Source: Euryarchaeota archaeon UBA40
Lineage (GTDB): Archaea; Thermoplasmatota; Poseidoniia; Poseidoniales; Thalassarchaeaceae
Direction: 5' to 3'
NCBI GenBank assembly: GCA_002506875.1
Contig: DAYJ01000127.1
Location: 9,989-38,551 of the forward strand
Length of the DNA: 28,563 nucleotides
The notes under the pieces are model-generated. The model was not told where the DNA came from and did not search any database. It worked only from the letters and a program-made list of their open reading frames with translations. Every line of letters starts with the position of its first letter. Within the stretch, counting starts at the first letter, position 1. This document shows positions 1 through 8,581 of the stretch, piece after piece. The position numbers were made by a program, and so were the translations under genes.

Positions 1-431
1 GTGTTAATCATCGATATACCAAGTCGACGGTAAAGAGGCATGGAATCTCGCTTACTTTCCTGCATGAATCGTGAACCAATGACAACATCAACCCCATCCA
101 TATCCAATTCTGCAAGCACTGCCGGGAGGTCCTCAGGCTCATGCTGACCGTCACTATCAAGAATCACTAAATGGTCAACATCCATCTCTCGTGCAATACG
201 GAATATCGTCCGGATTGCTGCTCCATAGCCACGGTTAGCACGATGATGATGCACAATCGCACCTGCTCTCGCAGCCAACCTTGAGGAGGCATCTGAAGAC
301 CCATCATCGACACACAAAACATCGTTGACATGTTCAAGACAACGAACTACTACGGATGCTACCGTCTCCTCCTCATTGAACATCGGAAGACCAACGAGGG
401 TCCGGACTGAGGCTGGGTTGAGGCCCGGCAT
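1..431 (-). CDS. Family 2 glycosyltransferase (dolichol-phosphate mannosyltransferase-like), partial
   Basis: About 143 codons of the N-terminal half are present; the gene runs off the left edge. It starts at an ATG (MPGLNPASVRTLVGLPMFNE) and shows the GT-A/GT2 signature: an early LVGLPMFNEEE strand, VDDGSSD near residue 45, and the metal/nucleotide-sugar motif DSDGQHEP near residue 85. This matches the DPM1/DPG-synthase branch of GT2, which moves a sugar from a nucleotide donor to a polyprenyl phosphate or glycan at the cytoplasmic face of the membrane. A TATA-like box about 27 bases before the ATG supports this start. The divergent neighbour is a sugar-nucleotide epimerase, consistent with surface glycan synthesis. 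The acceptor cannot be told, and any C-terminal membrane domain lies outside the window. Confidence 0.88.
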   Translation of the reverse strand, partial: MPGLNPASVRTLVGLPMFNEEETVASVVVRCLEHVNDVLCVDDGSSDASSRLAARAGAIVHHHRANRGYGAAIRTIFRIAREMDVDHLVILDSDGQHEPEDLPAVLAELDMDGVDVVIGSRFMQESKRDSMPLYRRLGISMIN

Positions 432-452
432 TGGTTAAACTGGAACACAGTT

Positions 453-462
453 CATATTTAAT
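453..462 (-). promoter_or_regulatory. TATA-like box for the glycosyltransferase gene
   Basis: Read on the minus strand the bases are ATTAAATATG. The centre lies about 27 bases upstream of the ATG at 431, the usual archaeal TATA-to-start-site distance, so transcription would begin at or next to the start codon. Confidence 0.5.
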
Positions 463-594
463 CAATCAGGCATTTCAACTACGGAATCTGTAGTATAATG
501 AGGCATTTCAAAATGATAAGTGAGCAATAAGTCATCAATTACCACATCGAACCTCGACGATGGGCTCAAGACACATGACCTATGAGCGTAAGTC

Positions 595-1536
595 ATGGTA
601 ATCTTAGTCACGGGCGGTGCTGGCTTCGTAGGTTCTCATCTTGTTGATCGATTAGTAGAGGATGGCCAGACTGTTCGGGTATTCGACAACTTCTCTAGCG
701 GCCGTGAAGATTTTCTCGAACATCATGGGGACACTATCCAAACTATCGTAGGGGACCTCCTTGACCTCGATGCAGTCAAATCAGCAATGAAGGGAGTAGA
801 GATGGTCTATCATCTCGCAGCGAATCCAGATATCCGGCTTGGTACTCAAGTCACAGATACAGACCTGAAGCAAGGCACTGTGGCCACCTACAATGTCCTT
901 GAGGCCATGCGTCTTGAAGGAACGAAGCGCATTGCCTTCGCCAGCAGCAGTGTTGTCTACGGTGAGGCCGAAGTCATGCCTACACCAGAGGACTATGGCC
1001 CCCTATTCCCAATCTCCCTCTATGGGGCATCCAAGCTCGCCTCTGAAGCCCTGATTACCTCATGGGTTGGTACATTCGGACTCCAAGCCTGGATTTTCCG
1101 CTTTGCAAACATCGTCGGGTCTCGAGGGACTCATGGCGTAATCTTCGACTTCATCCACAAGTTACACCGTGATTCAAACCGGTTGGAAGTTCTAGGCAAT
1201 GGACTTCAGGAAAAGTCGTACATGGAAGTAATCGATTGTGCAAGTGCAATGATCCATGTAGTGAAAAACACTGAGAATCAAATCAATTGCTACAACCTTG
1301 GCACTAAAGATACCTGCAGTGTCCGTAGAATTGCTGAGATTGTCCTTGAAGAAACAGGATGTAAGGACGCTTCAATTGACTACACAGGTGGCGACCGTGG
1401 CTGGGCAGGAGATGTCCCTCGAGCGATGCTCGATGCTCAACGCTTGTTCGAATTAGGGTTCACGCCCTCGCACGACTCCGAGGATGCCGTGCGATTAACT
1501 GCGCGTGTGCTTGTTGAAGAGATCGGGCGACCCTAA
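595..1536 (+). CDS. NAD-dependent epimerase/dehydratase (UDP-glucose 4-epimerase-like SDR)
   Basis: A 313-residue extended short-chain dehydrogenase/reductase. The N terminus holds the dinucleotide-binding glycine motif TGGAGFVGSHL (residues 6-16), with an Asp at the end of the second strand (FDN, residues 30-32) that fits NAD binding. The catalytic residues are visible as SSSVVYG (about 117-123) and YGASK (Tyr143, Lys147). Length and motifs match the GalE/RfbB/WbpP group, which epimerises or dehydrates nucleotide sugars; the substrate cannot be assigned. It is divergent from the glycosyltransferase on the left, and both probably serve surface glycan synthesis. Its TAA abuts the stop codon of the convergent gene on the right. 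Confidence 0.88.
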   Translation: MVILVTGGAGFVGSHLVDRLVEDGQTVRVFDNFSSGREDFLEHHGDTIQTIVGDLLDLDAVKSAMKGVEMVYHLAANPDIRLGTQVTDTDLKQGTVATYNVLEAMRLEGTKRIAFASSSVVYGEAEVMPTPEDYGPLFPISLYGASKLASEALITSWVGTFGLQAWIFRFANIVGSRGTHGVIFDFIHKLHRDSNRLEVLGNGLQEKSYMEVIDCASAMIHVVKNTENQINCYNLGTKDTCSVRRIAEIVLEETGCKDASIDYTGGDRGWAGDVPRAMLDAQRLFELGFTPSHDSEDAVRLTARVLVEEIGRP

Positions 1537-1818
1537 TCAGGGCTGGAAGGCCCCCTCATCAACGAACAGAGACTCGGCCTCGATTGATGCAACTGTCGTC
1601 ATACGAATCACAGTTACATCAATTCTCGAAGCATCCGGATAAATCGAAGTCAACTCCCGATACAATTCTGTCCGAACCATATCAAGATCAGTCGCATCGA
1701 CCACTGTGACTGAACGAACAGGGGTGTCGCCTCGAACCTCAAGGATGTACTCTACCATCCACTCCACTGCAATCAATGGGGTTTCGTTACTGCTGGTGTG
1801 TTCGCCTTCTTCCATCAT
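1537..1818 (-). CDS. Small hypothetical protein
   Basis: About 93 residues, acidic, with no membrane segment and no motif I recognise. An alternating pattern around VRSVTVVDATDLDMVRTELY and IDVTVIRMTT suggests a small alpha/beta fold. The frame opens at an ATG at 1851, but I prefer the ATG pair at 1818/1815 because a TATA-like box lies about 25-27 bases before them. Its stop abuts the epimerase stop, tail to tail. It follows the secreted thioredoxin-fold gene on the same strand and could share its transcript. Function unknown. Confidence 0.6.
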   Translation of the reverse strand: MMEEGEHTSSNETPLIAVEWMVEYILEVRGDTPVRSVTVVDATDLDMVRTELYRELTSIYPDASRIDVTVIRMTTVASIEAESLFVDEGAFQP

Positions 1819-1837
1819 GAATAATATCGTCATGCAA

Positions 1838-1846
1838 GCATATGAA
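1838..1846 (-). promoter_or_regulatory. Possible TATA box for the small gene ending at 1537
   Basis: The minus strand reads TTCATATGC here, centred about 25-27 bases upstream of the ATG pair at 1818/1815. The match is weak on its own and rests mainly on the repeated spacing seen at other genes in the window. Confidence 0.3.
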
Positions 1847-1862
1847 TGCATTGCTCAGATGC

Positions 1863-2750
1863 TCAGGATGATGACCTACTGCGTAAGAACAAACTCACGA
1901 AAGCACAACCAATGAGAAGCAAAACCACCCAGCCGGCCCCTTGGACATCCTCAGATGGCGCCTCTACAGCCCAAGAAATAGCCGAAAGTGTAGCAGGCCC
2001 ATTTCCTACTTCAACGACCTCATGCACAACAACAAGTGTAACGGTATCCGCATTGACACCCTCTGGCCAATTGAATTCAAAGATGGCGTTAAGACCTGAA
2101 CCTTCACTCATCTCAACACCCCCCCAAGCCAGAGGCTTGATTGTCTTATTACCCCCTATTTCGATACTCATAACAGATTGAAGAACTGCTGGATGTACCA
2201 ATAGACCGTTGGTTGCTTCTTCAATTGGTATCGTAACCGAGGTCTCAAGAAGAAGTAACGTCAACTGAGTCCCTTCTACCTGGATTGGATTAGTAACTGC
2301 CACTGTTACGATTCCACCGGATTCATTGGTAGTAATAGTCGCCTCGAGAACCTCATGTGTCTTTCGTGCTGATTCCGCGGCAAGTAAGGACATCTGCAAT
2401 TCGCCTCTGGATACTGACGATGTCGACTCTGCATGGCCATCCATGTGATAGGTCGGGAATGGTAATGTGTGATTCAACCTAATACGCCGATGTGTTGCTG
2501 CCTCGTTACCGAGAGGATCCTCAATGACATCGTGTAGATCCACTCGAATCAACCGTTCATCATTGGACTCAACCATTGCAGCTACCCATGGCTCGTGATC
2601 AGCACATACATCACACCATACACCTGTTACATGTTCCAAAAGGACGGCCCCTCCTCCTCGAACATGAACAACTGATTCCGAAGTCTCCGAGGAGGATACT
2701 GGAATACTGAGTATGAGGGCCAACATCAACATCGCGGCCATGCGCCTCAT
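1863..2750 (-). CDS. Secreted, membrane-anchored thioredoxin-fold protein
   Basis: A 295-residue protein with an N-terminal signal sequence (MRRMAAMLMLALILSIPVSS) followed by an extracellular domain. Near residues 40-60 it carries VTGVWCDVCADHEPW, a CxxC active-site motif in a thioredoxin-like setting, which suggests disulfide exchange outside the cell. The middle is beta-rich and resembles no family I can name. The last ~25 residues are a hydrophobic helix (GAGWVVLLLIGCAFVSLFL) followed by a short Arg/Ser tail. That layout fits either a simple membrane anchor or a C-terminal sorting signal for an archaeosortase-like enzyme such as the one encoded at 13331-14269. The latter is inference, because no standard PGF-CTERM motif is present. 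Confidence 0.75.
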   Translation of the reverse strand: MRRMAAMLMLALILSIPVSSSETSESVVHVRGGGAVLLEHVTGVWCDVCADHEPWVAAMVESNDERLIRVDLHDVIEDPLGNEAATHRRIRLNHTLPFPTYHMDGHAESTSSVSRGELQMSLLAAESARKTHEVLEATITTNESGGIVTVAVTNPIQVEGTQLTLLLLETSVTIPIEEATNGLLVHPAVLQSVMSIEIGGNKTIKPLAWGGVEMSEGSGLNAIFEFNWPEGVNADTVTLVVVHEVVEVGNGPATLSAISWAVEAPSEDVQGAGWVVLLLIGCAFVSLFLRSRSSS

Positions 2751-2878
2751 GCCACTAGGACTGAACTCTCACGCTTGAAGAGAACGATGTATGAACCTCA
2801 ACAAATCCATATTGAAACTACTCTGTAAACCCCACAACCTCCGTCAGGCTTGAAACGAGGGAAGCGTCGCACAGACCA

Positions 2879-3631
2879 ATGAGCAAGCGCTGGTTCAACG
2901 AACATCGGGCCGACCCATGGCGTCGAAAGGCACGCCAGGAAGGCTACCGTGCTCGTTCAGCTTACAAATTAAAGCAGATTCAAGAAAAATTTCCAGTATT
3001 GAGGCAAGGTGACATCGTTCTCGATGTAGGCTGTGCACCAGGAGGATGGACACAAGTCGCAACCGAAGTAGTGGGCGAAGATGGATTAGTGATAGGTGTT
3101 GATCTCCAGTCGACAGCTCCTGTCGAAGGAGCGCACCTTATCGTAGGCGACATTCGAGACGAACTAGTCAAAACTACAATTGATGATGCACTTAGAGGAC
3201 GTCCAATCAATACAGTAATCTCAGATATCTCTCCAGACATCACCGGAAGATACGATATCGACCAGGCTGTATCAATCGAACTTGTAGGAATGGTCGCAGA
3301 TTACACATTACCAATATTGAACCCCGGAGGAGCCCTCATCGCGAAGGTATTCCAAGGCCCAGGACTAGATGCACTCATTGCGGCACTGAAGCGACGGTTT
3401 TCCAAAGTTCACCGATTCTCACCTGTGGCATCTAGGAACGCCTCCTCAGAGATTTACATTGTATGCAGGAATCTCAAACCACATCATGGGGCCCTCAAGC
3501 AAACGGTTACTGAAGAAATCGAAGGGGCACTCTCCAAACTAGGCATTCTCATGAAAGAAGAGGATGACGAGGAAATCGTTCCACCGATTACTGGATTCAC
3601 AGTCCACAGAAGAACATTGGAAGAGGAATAA
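2879..3631 (+). CDS. rlmE: 23S rRNA (uridine-2'-O-)methyltransferase RlmE (RrmJ/FtsJ family)
   Basis: A 250-residue SAM-dependent methyltransferase expected to 2'-O-methylate a uridine in the A-loop region of 23S rRNA. The N terminus MSKRWFNEHRADPWRRKA is typical of the family. The SAM-binding motif is VLDVGCAPGGWTQV (47-60). The catalytic K-D-K-E tetrad is readable as Lys30 (RSAYKL), Asp116 (SDISPD), Lys156 (AKVFQG) and Glu191 (SSEIYIV). After about residue 205 there is a short acidic extension rather than the TRAM domain seen in some haloarchaeal homologues. It is transcribed divergently from the thioredoxin-fold gene. Confidence 0.95.
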   Translation: MSKRWFNEHRADPWRRKARQEGYRARSAYKLKQIQEKFPVLRQGDIVLDVGCAPGGWTQVATEVVGEDGLVIGVDLQSTAPVEGAHLIVGDIRDELVKTTIDDALRGRPINTVISDISPDITGRYDIDQAVSIELVGMVADYTLPILNPGGALIAKVFQGPGLDALIAALKRRFSKVHRFSPVASRNASSEIYIVCRNLKPHHGALKQTVTEEIEGALSKLGILMKEEDDEEIVPPITGFTVHRRTLEEE

Positions 3632-3707
3632 ACACTCAACTCCGTTCATTTTGAGATCATACACCGATGGTCAATTCTAAAAGAGGGAGCGAATACGACC
3701 GAACGCT

Positions 3708-3713
3708 AAGGAG
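3708..3713 (+). promoter_or_regulatory. Shine-Dalgarno site of the zinc-finger gene
   Basis: AAGGAG lies 9 bases before the ATG at 3723. This fixes the start of a gene too short to be convincing by length alone. Confidence 0.6.
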
Positions 3714-3722
3714 CCGCCACAC

Positions 3723-3908
3723 ATGAGCAACGCTACCATCTGCACTTCGTCTGGAGTCCCCCTTGAGGATAAGAGAAGCACAGCCTTCCCATGCCCTGGA
3801 ATAGATGCAGAAGGTAACCCCTGCAAGGGAACTATTGGTCGAAGTGAGGCATGCCGTAATCAGGGAGTCAGATACATCTGCCCTGAATGCCGGTTCCAAG
3901 GTCCTTGA
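3723..3908 (+). CDS. Zinc-finger micro-protein (HVO_2753-like) beside aEF1B
   Basis: A 61-residue Cys-rich protein ending in YICPECRFQGP, the C-terminal signature of the archaeal zinc-finger proteins often encoded next to elongation factor 1-beta (HVO_2753 in Haloferax). Cysteines are at 7, 24, 34, 44, 53 and 56. The first knuckle reads CTSSG where relatives usually have CxxCG, so one metal ligand is missing. The second is stretched to CPGIDAEGNPC. It lies 14 bases upstream of aEF1B, almost certainly in the same operon. The gene pairing suggests a translation-linked, probably RNA-binding role. Confidence 0.85.
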   Translation: MSNATICTSSGVPLEDKRSTAFPCPGIDAEGNPCKGTIGRSEACRNQGVRYICPECRFQGP

Positions 3909-3910
3909 GA

Positions 3911-3915
3911 GGAGG
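3911..3915 (+). promoter_or_regulatory. Shine-Dalgarno site that sets the aEF1B start
   Basis: GGAGG ends 7 bases before the ATG at 3923. It decides the start of aEF1B against an in-frame upstream ATG at 3887 that would overlap the zinc-finger gene. Confidence 0.75.
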
Positions 3916-3922
3916 AATCCAC

Positions 3923-4201
3923 ATGGGTGAAGTCATCGTGAAGTACAAGGTCATGTTAGAATCAGATTCGATGGGTCGCATCGATGATGTTTGCAAGGAT
4001 ATAGATTCCATAGACAAGGAGATTGGTGCAATTCAATTTGTTGAAAAGAAACCTCTCGCTTTCGGACTCATGTTCATAGAAGTCACAGCTATCATTCAAG
4101 ATGGCGAGGAATTCAACAATCCTCTCGGCAACTTTGAGGACTTAGTGAAGTCCTTTGAGGGTGTCACGGAAATTGAGACCCTTGAAATGGGTCGGCTCTG
4201 A
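3923..4201 (+). CDS. Elongation factor 1-beta (aEF1B, nucleotide exchange factor for aEF1A)
   Basis: A 92-residue protein, the normal length of archaeal EF-1 beta. It begins MGEVIVKYKVMLESDSMG and ends in an alternating segment that closes with IETLEMGRL, matching the small ferredoxin-like exchange domain that reloads aEF1A with GTP. The conserved segment FGLMFIEVTAIIQD (about residues 47-60) is clear. A strong GGAGG upstream fixes the start. It pairs with the zinc-finger micro-protein, as in many archaea. Convergent with truD, with 9 bases between stops. Confidence 0.93.
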   Translation: MGEVIVKYKVMLESDSMGRIDDVCKDIDSIDKEIGAIQFVEKKPLAFGLMFIEVTAIIQDGEEFNNPLGNFEDLVKSFEGVTEIETLEMGRL

Positions 4202-4210
4202 TTACTTCGA

Positions 4211-5608
4211 TCAGTACTGCGAGGCTTTTGCTTGCATAAACTCACGCATAAGCACAGTTGCATATGTGCCTGGCGGGAGACTGAATCTGAATCGTAGACA
4301 AGCACCTTCAGGATGCCATACTTCTCCGGTTCGAGGCCCAGCAGCCCAACGTGAATCGAGCACATCCGCATCAAGAATAGGAGCATCTTCGATGCTGAAC
4401 TCTTCAAACCGAGATGCAAAAGCACGCCGACTTCCGTTACTGGACAATCGGCCAATTCTCTCGACCTGCCATGTCAATCCATCTAGATCATGATCCTTGA
4501 GGACCTTGGATTCAATCTCGCCGGGAGCATGTACTGCAGCCTTCGATGTCGCCCCAGGCAATGGACCAGTGACTGCTAAACGTCGGAAACGGCAATTTCT
4601 AATGCAACGTTCGAGATTCGTATCATCCACAGAAGCAAGCTTACCAACGTCGATTTTTCCTTCCGCGGAAAGTGGAGTGACAATATCACCTAATACCGGT
4701 TCAGCGAGGGGAAGGTCAGCATCAAGACGAGCAGCAAGTACGTGATTGAACGCCATAGATTGAACAGAATGAACCATCATAATCTGGAGATTACGTGGAA
4801 GAGTCAGAAATGCTTTCACATGATCATCTGGATGGTCAACATAGGACTGCAACATGGATCGCTCGTAACCTAGATGATTAGGAACGACCTCTAGGCAAGC
4901 TGCAGCATCACCATGCTCACGCCACATCTTACGGAAATTACTACTCGCCTCGTCCTCAAATAGACCGGACATGCCCAAGTATGCTGACACTGCCTGTTCA
5001 AAATCTGACTCAATTACATGGCGACCGACGATGGGAGTGACTGGGCGTAACGAACCAAAACGCTGAGACCCAACCCAGTTTGGAAAAACACCTTCGCCAA
5101 GAGATTCTTCCATCGCCTCCTTGATTGAAACAGCACGTGACATTGCGGTCCGTGCATCTAACGGAGACCCGTCATCATCGGTACAACCGCGTACGACAAT
5201 AGTGAATCGATTGGCGTGATGCGCCCCCATCCCAACCTTCTGATGAGTGCGGCCAATTATCTCAATCTCAACATCTGCAATCTCAACATTCTGGATTGCA
5301 GCCTTCTGGGCATCTACAACCATCAGTTGGGTCGTAATTGCCTTCTTGTCCTTCGTCCCTGAAAACCAAATGCGGTTTCTTGAAATCTTCAGAGAACTCG
5401 CAAGTCGATTCACAAACCGGTTAGTTTCCCAATCTCGTAAGGTGACACGAATTATCGTGAATCGACCCTTCGGATCTAGAGATGGAATTCGTCCAATCTC
5501 CTCGACGCGGAAATCCTCCGCACGCATCTTGAGAACGCCGTTGATTCCTGGCCCGGAAGTAGCAAATCGACTCAGGCCTGCGGCAGTATCTAGGTCGTCC
5601 GTGTCCAC
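4211..5608 (-). CDS. truD: tRNA pseudouridine synthase TruD
   Basis: A 465-residue archaeal TruD, which makes pseudouridine 13 in tRNA. The catalytic motif FSGTKDKKAITTQ is at about 82-94, with Asp87 as the nucleophile. Other family blocks are EDFRVEEIGR (31-40) and NWVGSQRFGSLRP near residue 180. The large insertion domain between the two halves of the catalytic core, usual in this family, accounts for the length. The start is a GTG, and I found no in-frame ATG upstream before the rpoL stop. It follows rpoL on the same strand with 16 bases between, so the two are probably co-transcribed. Confidence 0.95.
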   Translation of the reverse strand: MDTDDLDTAAGLSRFATSGPGINGVLKMRAEDFRVEEIGRIPSLDPKGRFTIIRVTLRDWETNRFVNRLASSLKISRNRIWFSGTKDKKAITTQLMVVDAQKAAIQNVEIADVEIEIIGRTHQKVGMGAHHANRFTIVVRGCTDDDGSPLDARTAMSRAVSIKEAMEESLGEGVFPNWVGSQRFGSLRPVTPIVGRHVIESDFEQAVSAYLGMSGLFEDEASSNFRKMWREHGDAAACLEVVPNHLGYERSMLQSYVDHPDDHVKAFLTLPRNLQIMMVHSVQSMAFNHVLAARLDADLPLAEPVLGDIVTPLSAEGKIDVGKLASVDDTNLERCIRNCRFRRLAVTGPLPGATSKAAVHAPGEIESKVLKDHDLDGLTWQVERIGRLSSNGSRRAFASRFEEFSIEDAPILDADVLDSRWAAGPRTGEVWHPEGACLRFRFSLPPGTYATVLMREFMQAKASQY

Positions 5609-5624
5609 AGCCTCACCGGTTCCA

Positions 5625-5882
5625 TCACAGCGAGAGGGAGGAGAAGTCCTTGCCGGCGTCCTTGACGACTGACTTCAGGATCTTGACGGGGTCTTTACCC
5701 TTGTTTGCACGGATGTACAACTCGGGGTCATCGAGGTCAGGATGGCCGCTGAAATAATTGCAATAATCGACGTCCTTGTGGGCGTTAAGGTGAGTTCGGA
5801 ATACATGCAGAGTAGTGTGATCTTCTCCGCTGATTCGAATACGAAGTTCGCCCCCTTCATTCTTGAGAACCTTCATTGCCAT
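5625..5882 (-). CDS. rpoL: DNA-directed RNA polymerase subunit L (Rpo11)
   Basis: About 85 residues beginning MAMKVLKNEGGELRIRISGE. It matches archaeal RpoL, the Rpb11 homologue that pairs with RpoD in the assembly platform of RNA polymerase. The diagnostic blocks are ISGEDHTTLHVFRTHL and the C-terminal ELYIRANKGKDPVKILK. The frame is open a further 36 codons upstream, but family length argues for the ATG at 5882 (or 5876). That choice leaves about 125 bases to the divergent exporter gene, enough for two promoters. Confidence 0.93.
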   Translation of the reverse strand: MAMKVLKNEGGELRIRISGEDHTTLHVFRTHLNAHKDVDYCNYFSGHPDLDDPELYIRANKGKDPVKILKSVVKDAGKDFSSLSL

Positions 5883-6007
5883 GAGGTTGCCGAGATGAGT
5901 CCCCTTTTTGAGGGCTTCCACCGGGAATGACTCTGCATATGAGTGAACAACGAATATAGCAATCCTTGCGCCGTTGGGATTATGCCCCATTGGGTCTCGT
6001 CGAGTTC

Positions 6008-8581
6008 ATGGACGGGGAGGCCCACTCTGGAACATCAGAGATGGCGCACCTTCTCGAACGCGCGACGCTTCCCATTCTCATCATCACGATTCTCATGACG
6101 GCAGGCTTTGCAATCGGATTCATTGACCCACCATCATTCAATACAGATCTCACCACTTTCGTCCCTGAAGATGAGAACGATGTGATTATCGAAACCGTCG
6201 ATGCACAGTTGACAGAGACCGGGCTTCCCTTCTACACTCACATCACACGAGACGACGGGGGCAATGTGCTATCATGGGATTCAATTTTGATACAAGAGAA
6301 TGCTCTGTATGAGTTGGAAAATCAATCAAGCATGCAAAGTAATCTGATCATATCCAACATCTCGGCACCAGGTATTCTCCAACTCGCACTTGACGAATCG
6401 GATGCGAGTGGCACCTTGAGTGATTACGATTCATGGGGATCTTTTCTCAATGCAACTGTAGATGATAGTACTACCTGTACCGATGGTGCAGATGAAGACC
6501 TCCGTAATGCCGCATCCCTAGGCCGTATGGCAATCGTCCACAAAGATCTCGATTTCGAGCCCATCTGCAATTGGTTACTAGACCGCTCCTCGGGCGACCC
6601 GACTCCGAGTGCTAGTAGCACTCTCTGGATTCTTGAAGTCCGTCGCCAAACGGATCCTAATGCGCAGATGATGATGGAGATTGTTGTTGCAGACATCTTC
6701 AGCGAATTGTCCAATCAAGGAGATCTCCGATTCCAAACACTCTCAGACGGTGTAATCAGTCATGAACTCAACAATGAAGCGGTCAGCCAATTGATTATGC
6801 TCCTAGGAATTTCGATTATTCTCGTCGTAATTATTCTCGCTGCAGCCTTCCGGTCAATCCGATTTGTAGGATTCCCATTGGCTGCATTAACAGCATCATT
6901 GGTGTGGACTTATGGATTCCTAGATATCGCGGGAATGGAATTCACCATATTGACCATTGCCGTAGCCCCTGTTGTTCTAGGCCTCGGCATCGATTACTCC
7001 ATCCATATGCAGCGAACTTACGAGAGAAATCGGGGCAATGGAGAGCAACCTGCGGAAGCATGGGTTAACGCATTCAAGGAGCTGCGTGTCGCCCTCACGC
7101 TCGCGGTGTTCACCACAGTTTGCGCCTTTGTCGCAAACATCGCTTCACCACTCCCACCTGTCCGCAACTTCGGCCTCGCCCTCGCCATAGGTGTGACTGC
7201 AGCATTCCTCTCATCGACTGTGGTCGTAGGAGCTCTACATGTAATCGTATCACGTTGGACAAATGTCCAACCAATCGAAACTGATAGACGTCGACTATTC
7301 GATACCGATGCTCGACGAATCACGGAGTTCCAGAAGAAAACTTCTGCACAAGTTATCATCGCTGTCCTTCTCATTACAATTGGATCGATTGGCTATTCAG
7401 CTGTCCAACTTGAGACCCAGTTCGACCTTACTGACTTCTTATCTGATGAAATGGAGACAATGCAGACACGTAACGCGATGTATGATTCGTATGAATCCTC
7501 GACATGGAAGGAGGTCAATATCCTGATTATCAACTCCACAGGAGATGGCATCATCCAAGACGACCCTACTTTCCTGACTGGACTTTGGATTCTCGATCGG
7601 GAAATATCCACGACACGAGGAGTCGTAGCTCCAACTGGGATTTTATTTGAAGATGCCAAACCATCCTACGATGGACCTTATCCTATTCTTCGCGATGCTA
7701 TCGAAGCAGATGCTGATTTCGGCGAGAGATATAATCTGATGATTGCTGAGGGTCGAGTCGCAACGATGACGAACTATAGCACTGGTAATACTGCAGCAGC
7801 ACTGTTTGAACTTAGTACGAATACAAGTTCATCATCCTCTTTCCGTGGCCTGACATTTGAGGAGCGTGTGGGTCGAACTATCGTGTTCAACGATGGTAAA
7901 ATCGCTGCCGCCAATCATCGGATAGATGTTGAAGCCGCAGACAGCACAGATAGTCGAGAGATTATCCGTGAGTTCAATGATGTCATCCTCAAGAAAGATA
8001 TCACTGATAACATCGATGGGGAGGTAATGTTGACCGGATATCTGGTAAAACTCGAATACGTCCTAGATGCTTTGAGTACATCTCAGATCAGTTCGACTGT
8101 AATCAGCCTCATTGTGTCCTTCTTCGTACTACTCGTTTTGACTCGGCGTATCGCTCCATCATTCATTGTAATCGTGCCAGTTACACTTGCTGCTTTATGG
8201 GTCGTCGGTTCGATGGCAGTCCTCGGTATTCACTGGAACGTACTCACTGTGATGGTCACTGCATTGACGATTGGCCTAGGAATCGATTATTCCATCCATA
8301 TGTGGAAACGGTTTGAGACGTTAGTCGAACGTAAAGTCGCACCGTGGGAGTCTCTCCGAATCACCAACTCCACAACTGGTGCCGCTCTATGCCTAAGCGC
8401 ACTCACGACAGCCATAGGATTCCTTGTCCTATGGTTCTCTCCAATGCCTGTTATCCGTGATTTCGGGCTTGTTACTGCTCTAACTGTAATCTTCTCTCTT
8501 ATGATGGCTCTTGGTCTGCTTCCTCTCCTGCTTGTCTATGAAGCACAAGCTGAAGAAAGCGATGAATCATTCCAGGAATGA
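6008..8581 (+). CDS. RND-superfamily exporter (MMPL / HAE3 type)
   Basis: An 857-residue polytopic membrane protein with two repeated halves. Each half has one transmembrane helix, a large extracytoplasmic domain and a cluster of about five helices. Both halves carry the RND proton-relay motif LGIDYSIHM (Asp329 and Asp760 from this start). The extracellular loops hold FNTDLTTFVPEDEND and FDLTDFLSDE, typical of HAE3/MMPL and Patched-like proteins. It probably exports lipids or hydrophobic compounds using the ion gradient; the substrate is unknown. The frame opens at a TTG at 5966, but the ATG at 6008 is a more likely start. Its last 15 bases overlap the 3' end of the convergent DUF2240 gene. 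Confidence 0.9.
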   Translation: MDGEAHSGTSEMAHLLERATLPILIITILMTAGFAIGFIDPPSFNTDLTTFVPEDENDVIIETVDAQLTETGLPFYTHITRDDGGNVLSWDSILIQENALYELENQSSMQSNLIISNISAPGILQLALDESDASGTLSDYDSWGSFLNATVDDSTTCTDGADEDLRNAASLGRMAIVHKDLDFEPICNWLLDRSSGDPTPSASSTLWILEVRRQTDPNAQMMMEIVVADIFSELSNQGDLRFQTLSDGVISHELNNEAVSQLIMLLGISIILVVIILAAAFRSIRFVGFPLAALTASLVWTYGFLDIAGMEFTILTIAVAPVVLGLGIDYSIHMQRTYERNRGNGEQPAEAWVNAFKELRVALTLAVFTTVCAFVANIASPLPPVRNFGLALAIGVTAAFLSSTVVVGALHVIVSRWTNVQPIETDRRRLFDTDARRITEFQKKTSAQVIIAVLLITIGSIGYSAVQLETQFDLTDFLSDEMETMQTRNAMYDSYESSTWKEVNILIINSTGDGIIQDDPTFLTGLWILDREISTTRGVVAPTGILFEDAKPSYDGPYPILRDAIEADADFGERYNLMIAEGRVATMTNYSTGNTAAALFELSTNTSSSSSFRGLTFEERVGRTIVFNDGKIAAANHRIDVEAADSTDSREIIREFNDVILKKDITDNIDGEVMLTGYLVKLEYVLDALSTSQISSTVISLIVSFFVLLVLTRRIAPSFIVIVPVTLAALWVVGSMAVLGIHWNVLTVMVTALTIGLGIDYSIHMWKRFETLVERKVAPWESLRITNSTTGAALCLSALTTAIGFLVLWFSPMPVIRDFGLVTALTVIFSLMMALGLLPLLLVYEAQAEESDESFQE

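Noticed and set aside
5247..5672. A 141-codon plus-strand frame across truD and the rpoL end
   Set aside because: It crosses two recognised genes antisense and has shadow-frame composition.
5883..5990. Extra 36 residues at the start of rpoL
   Set aside because: Not part of the RpoL family; normal length is reached from the ATG at 5882.
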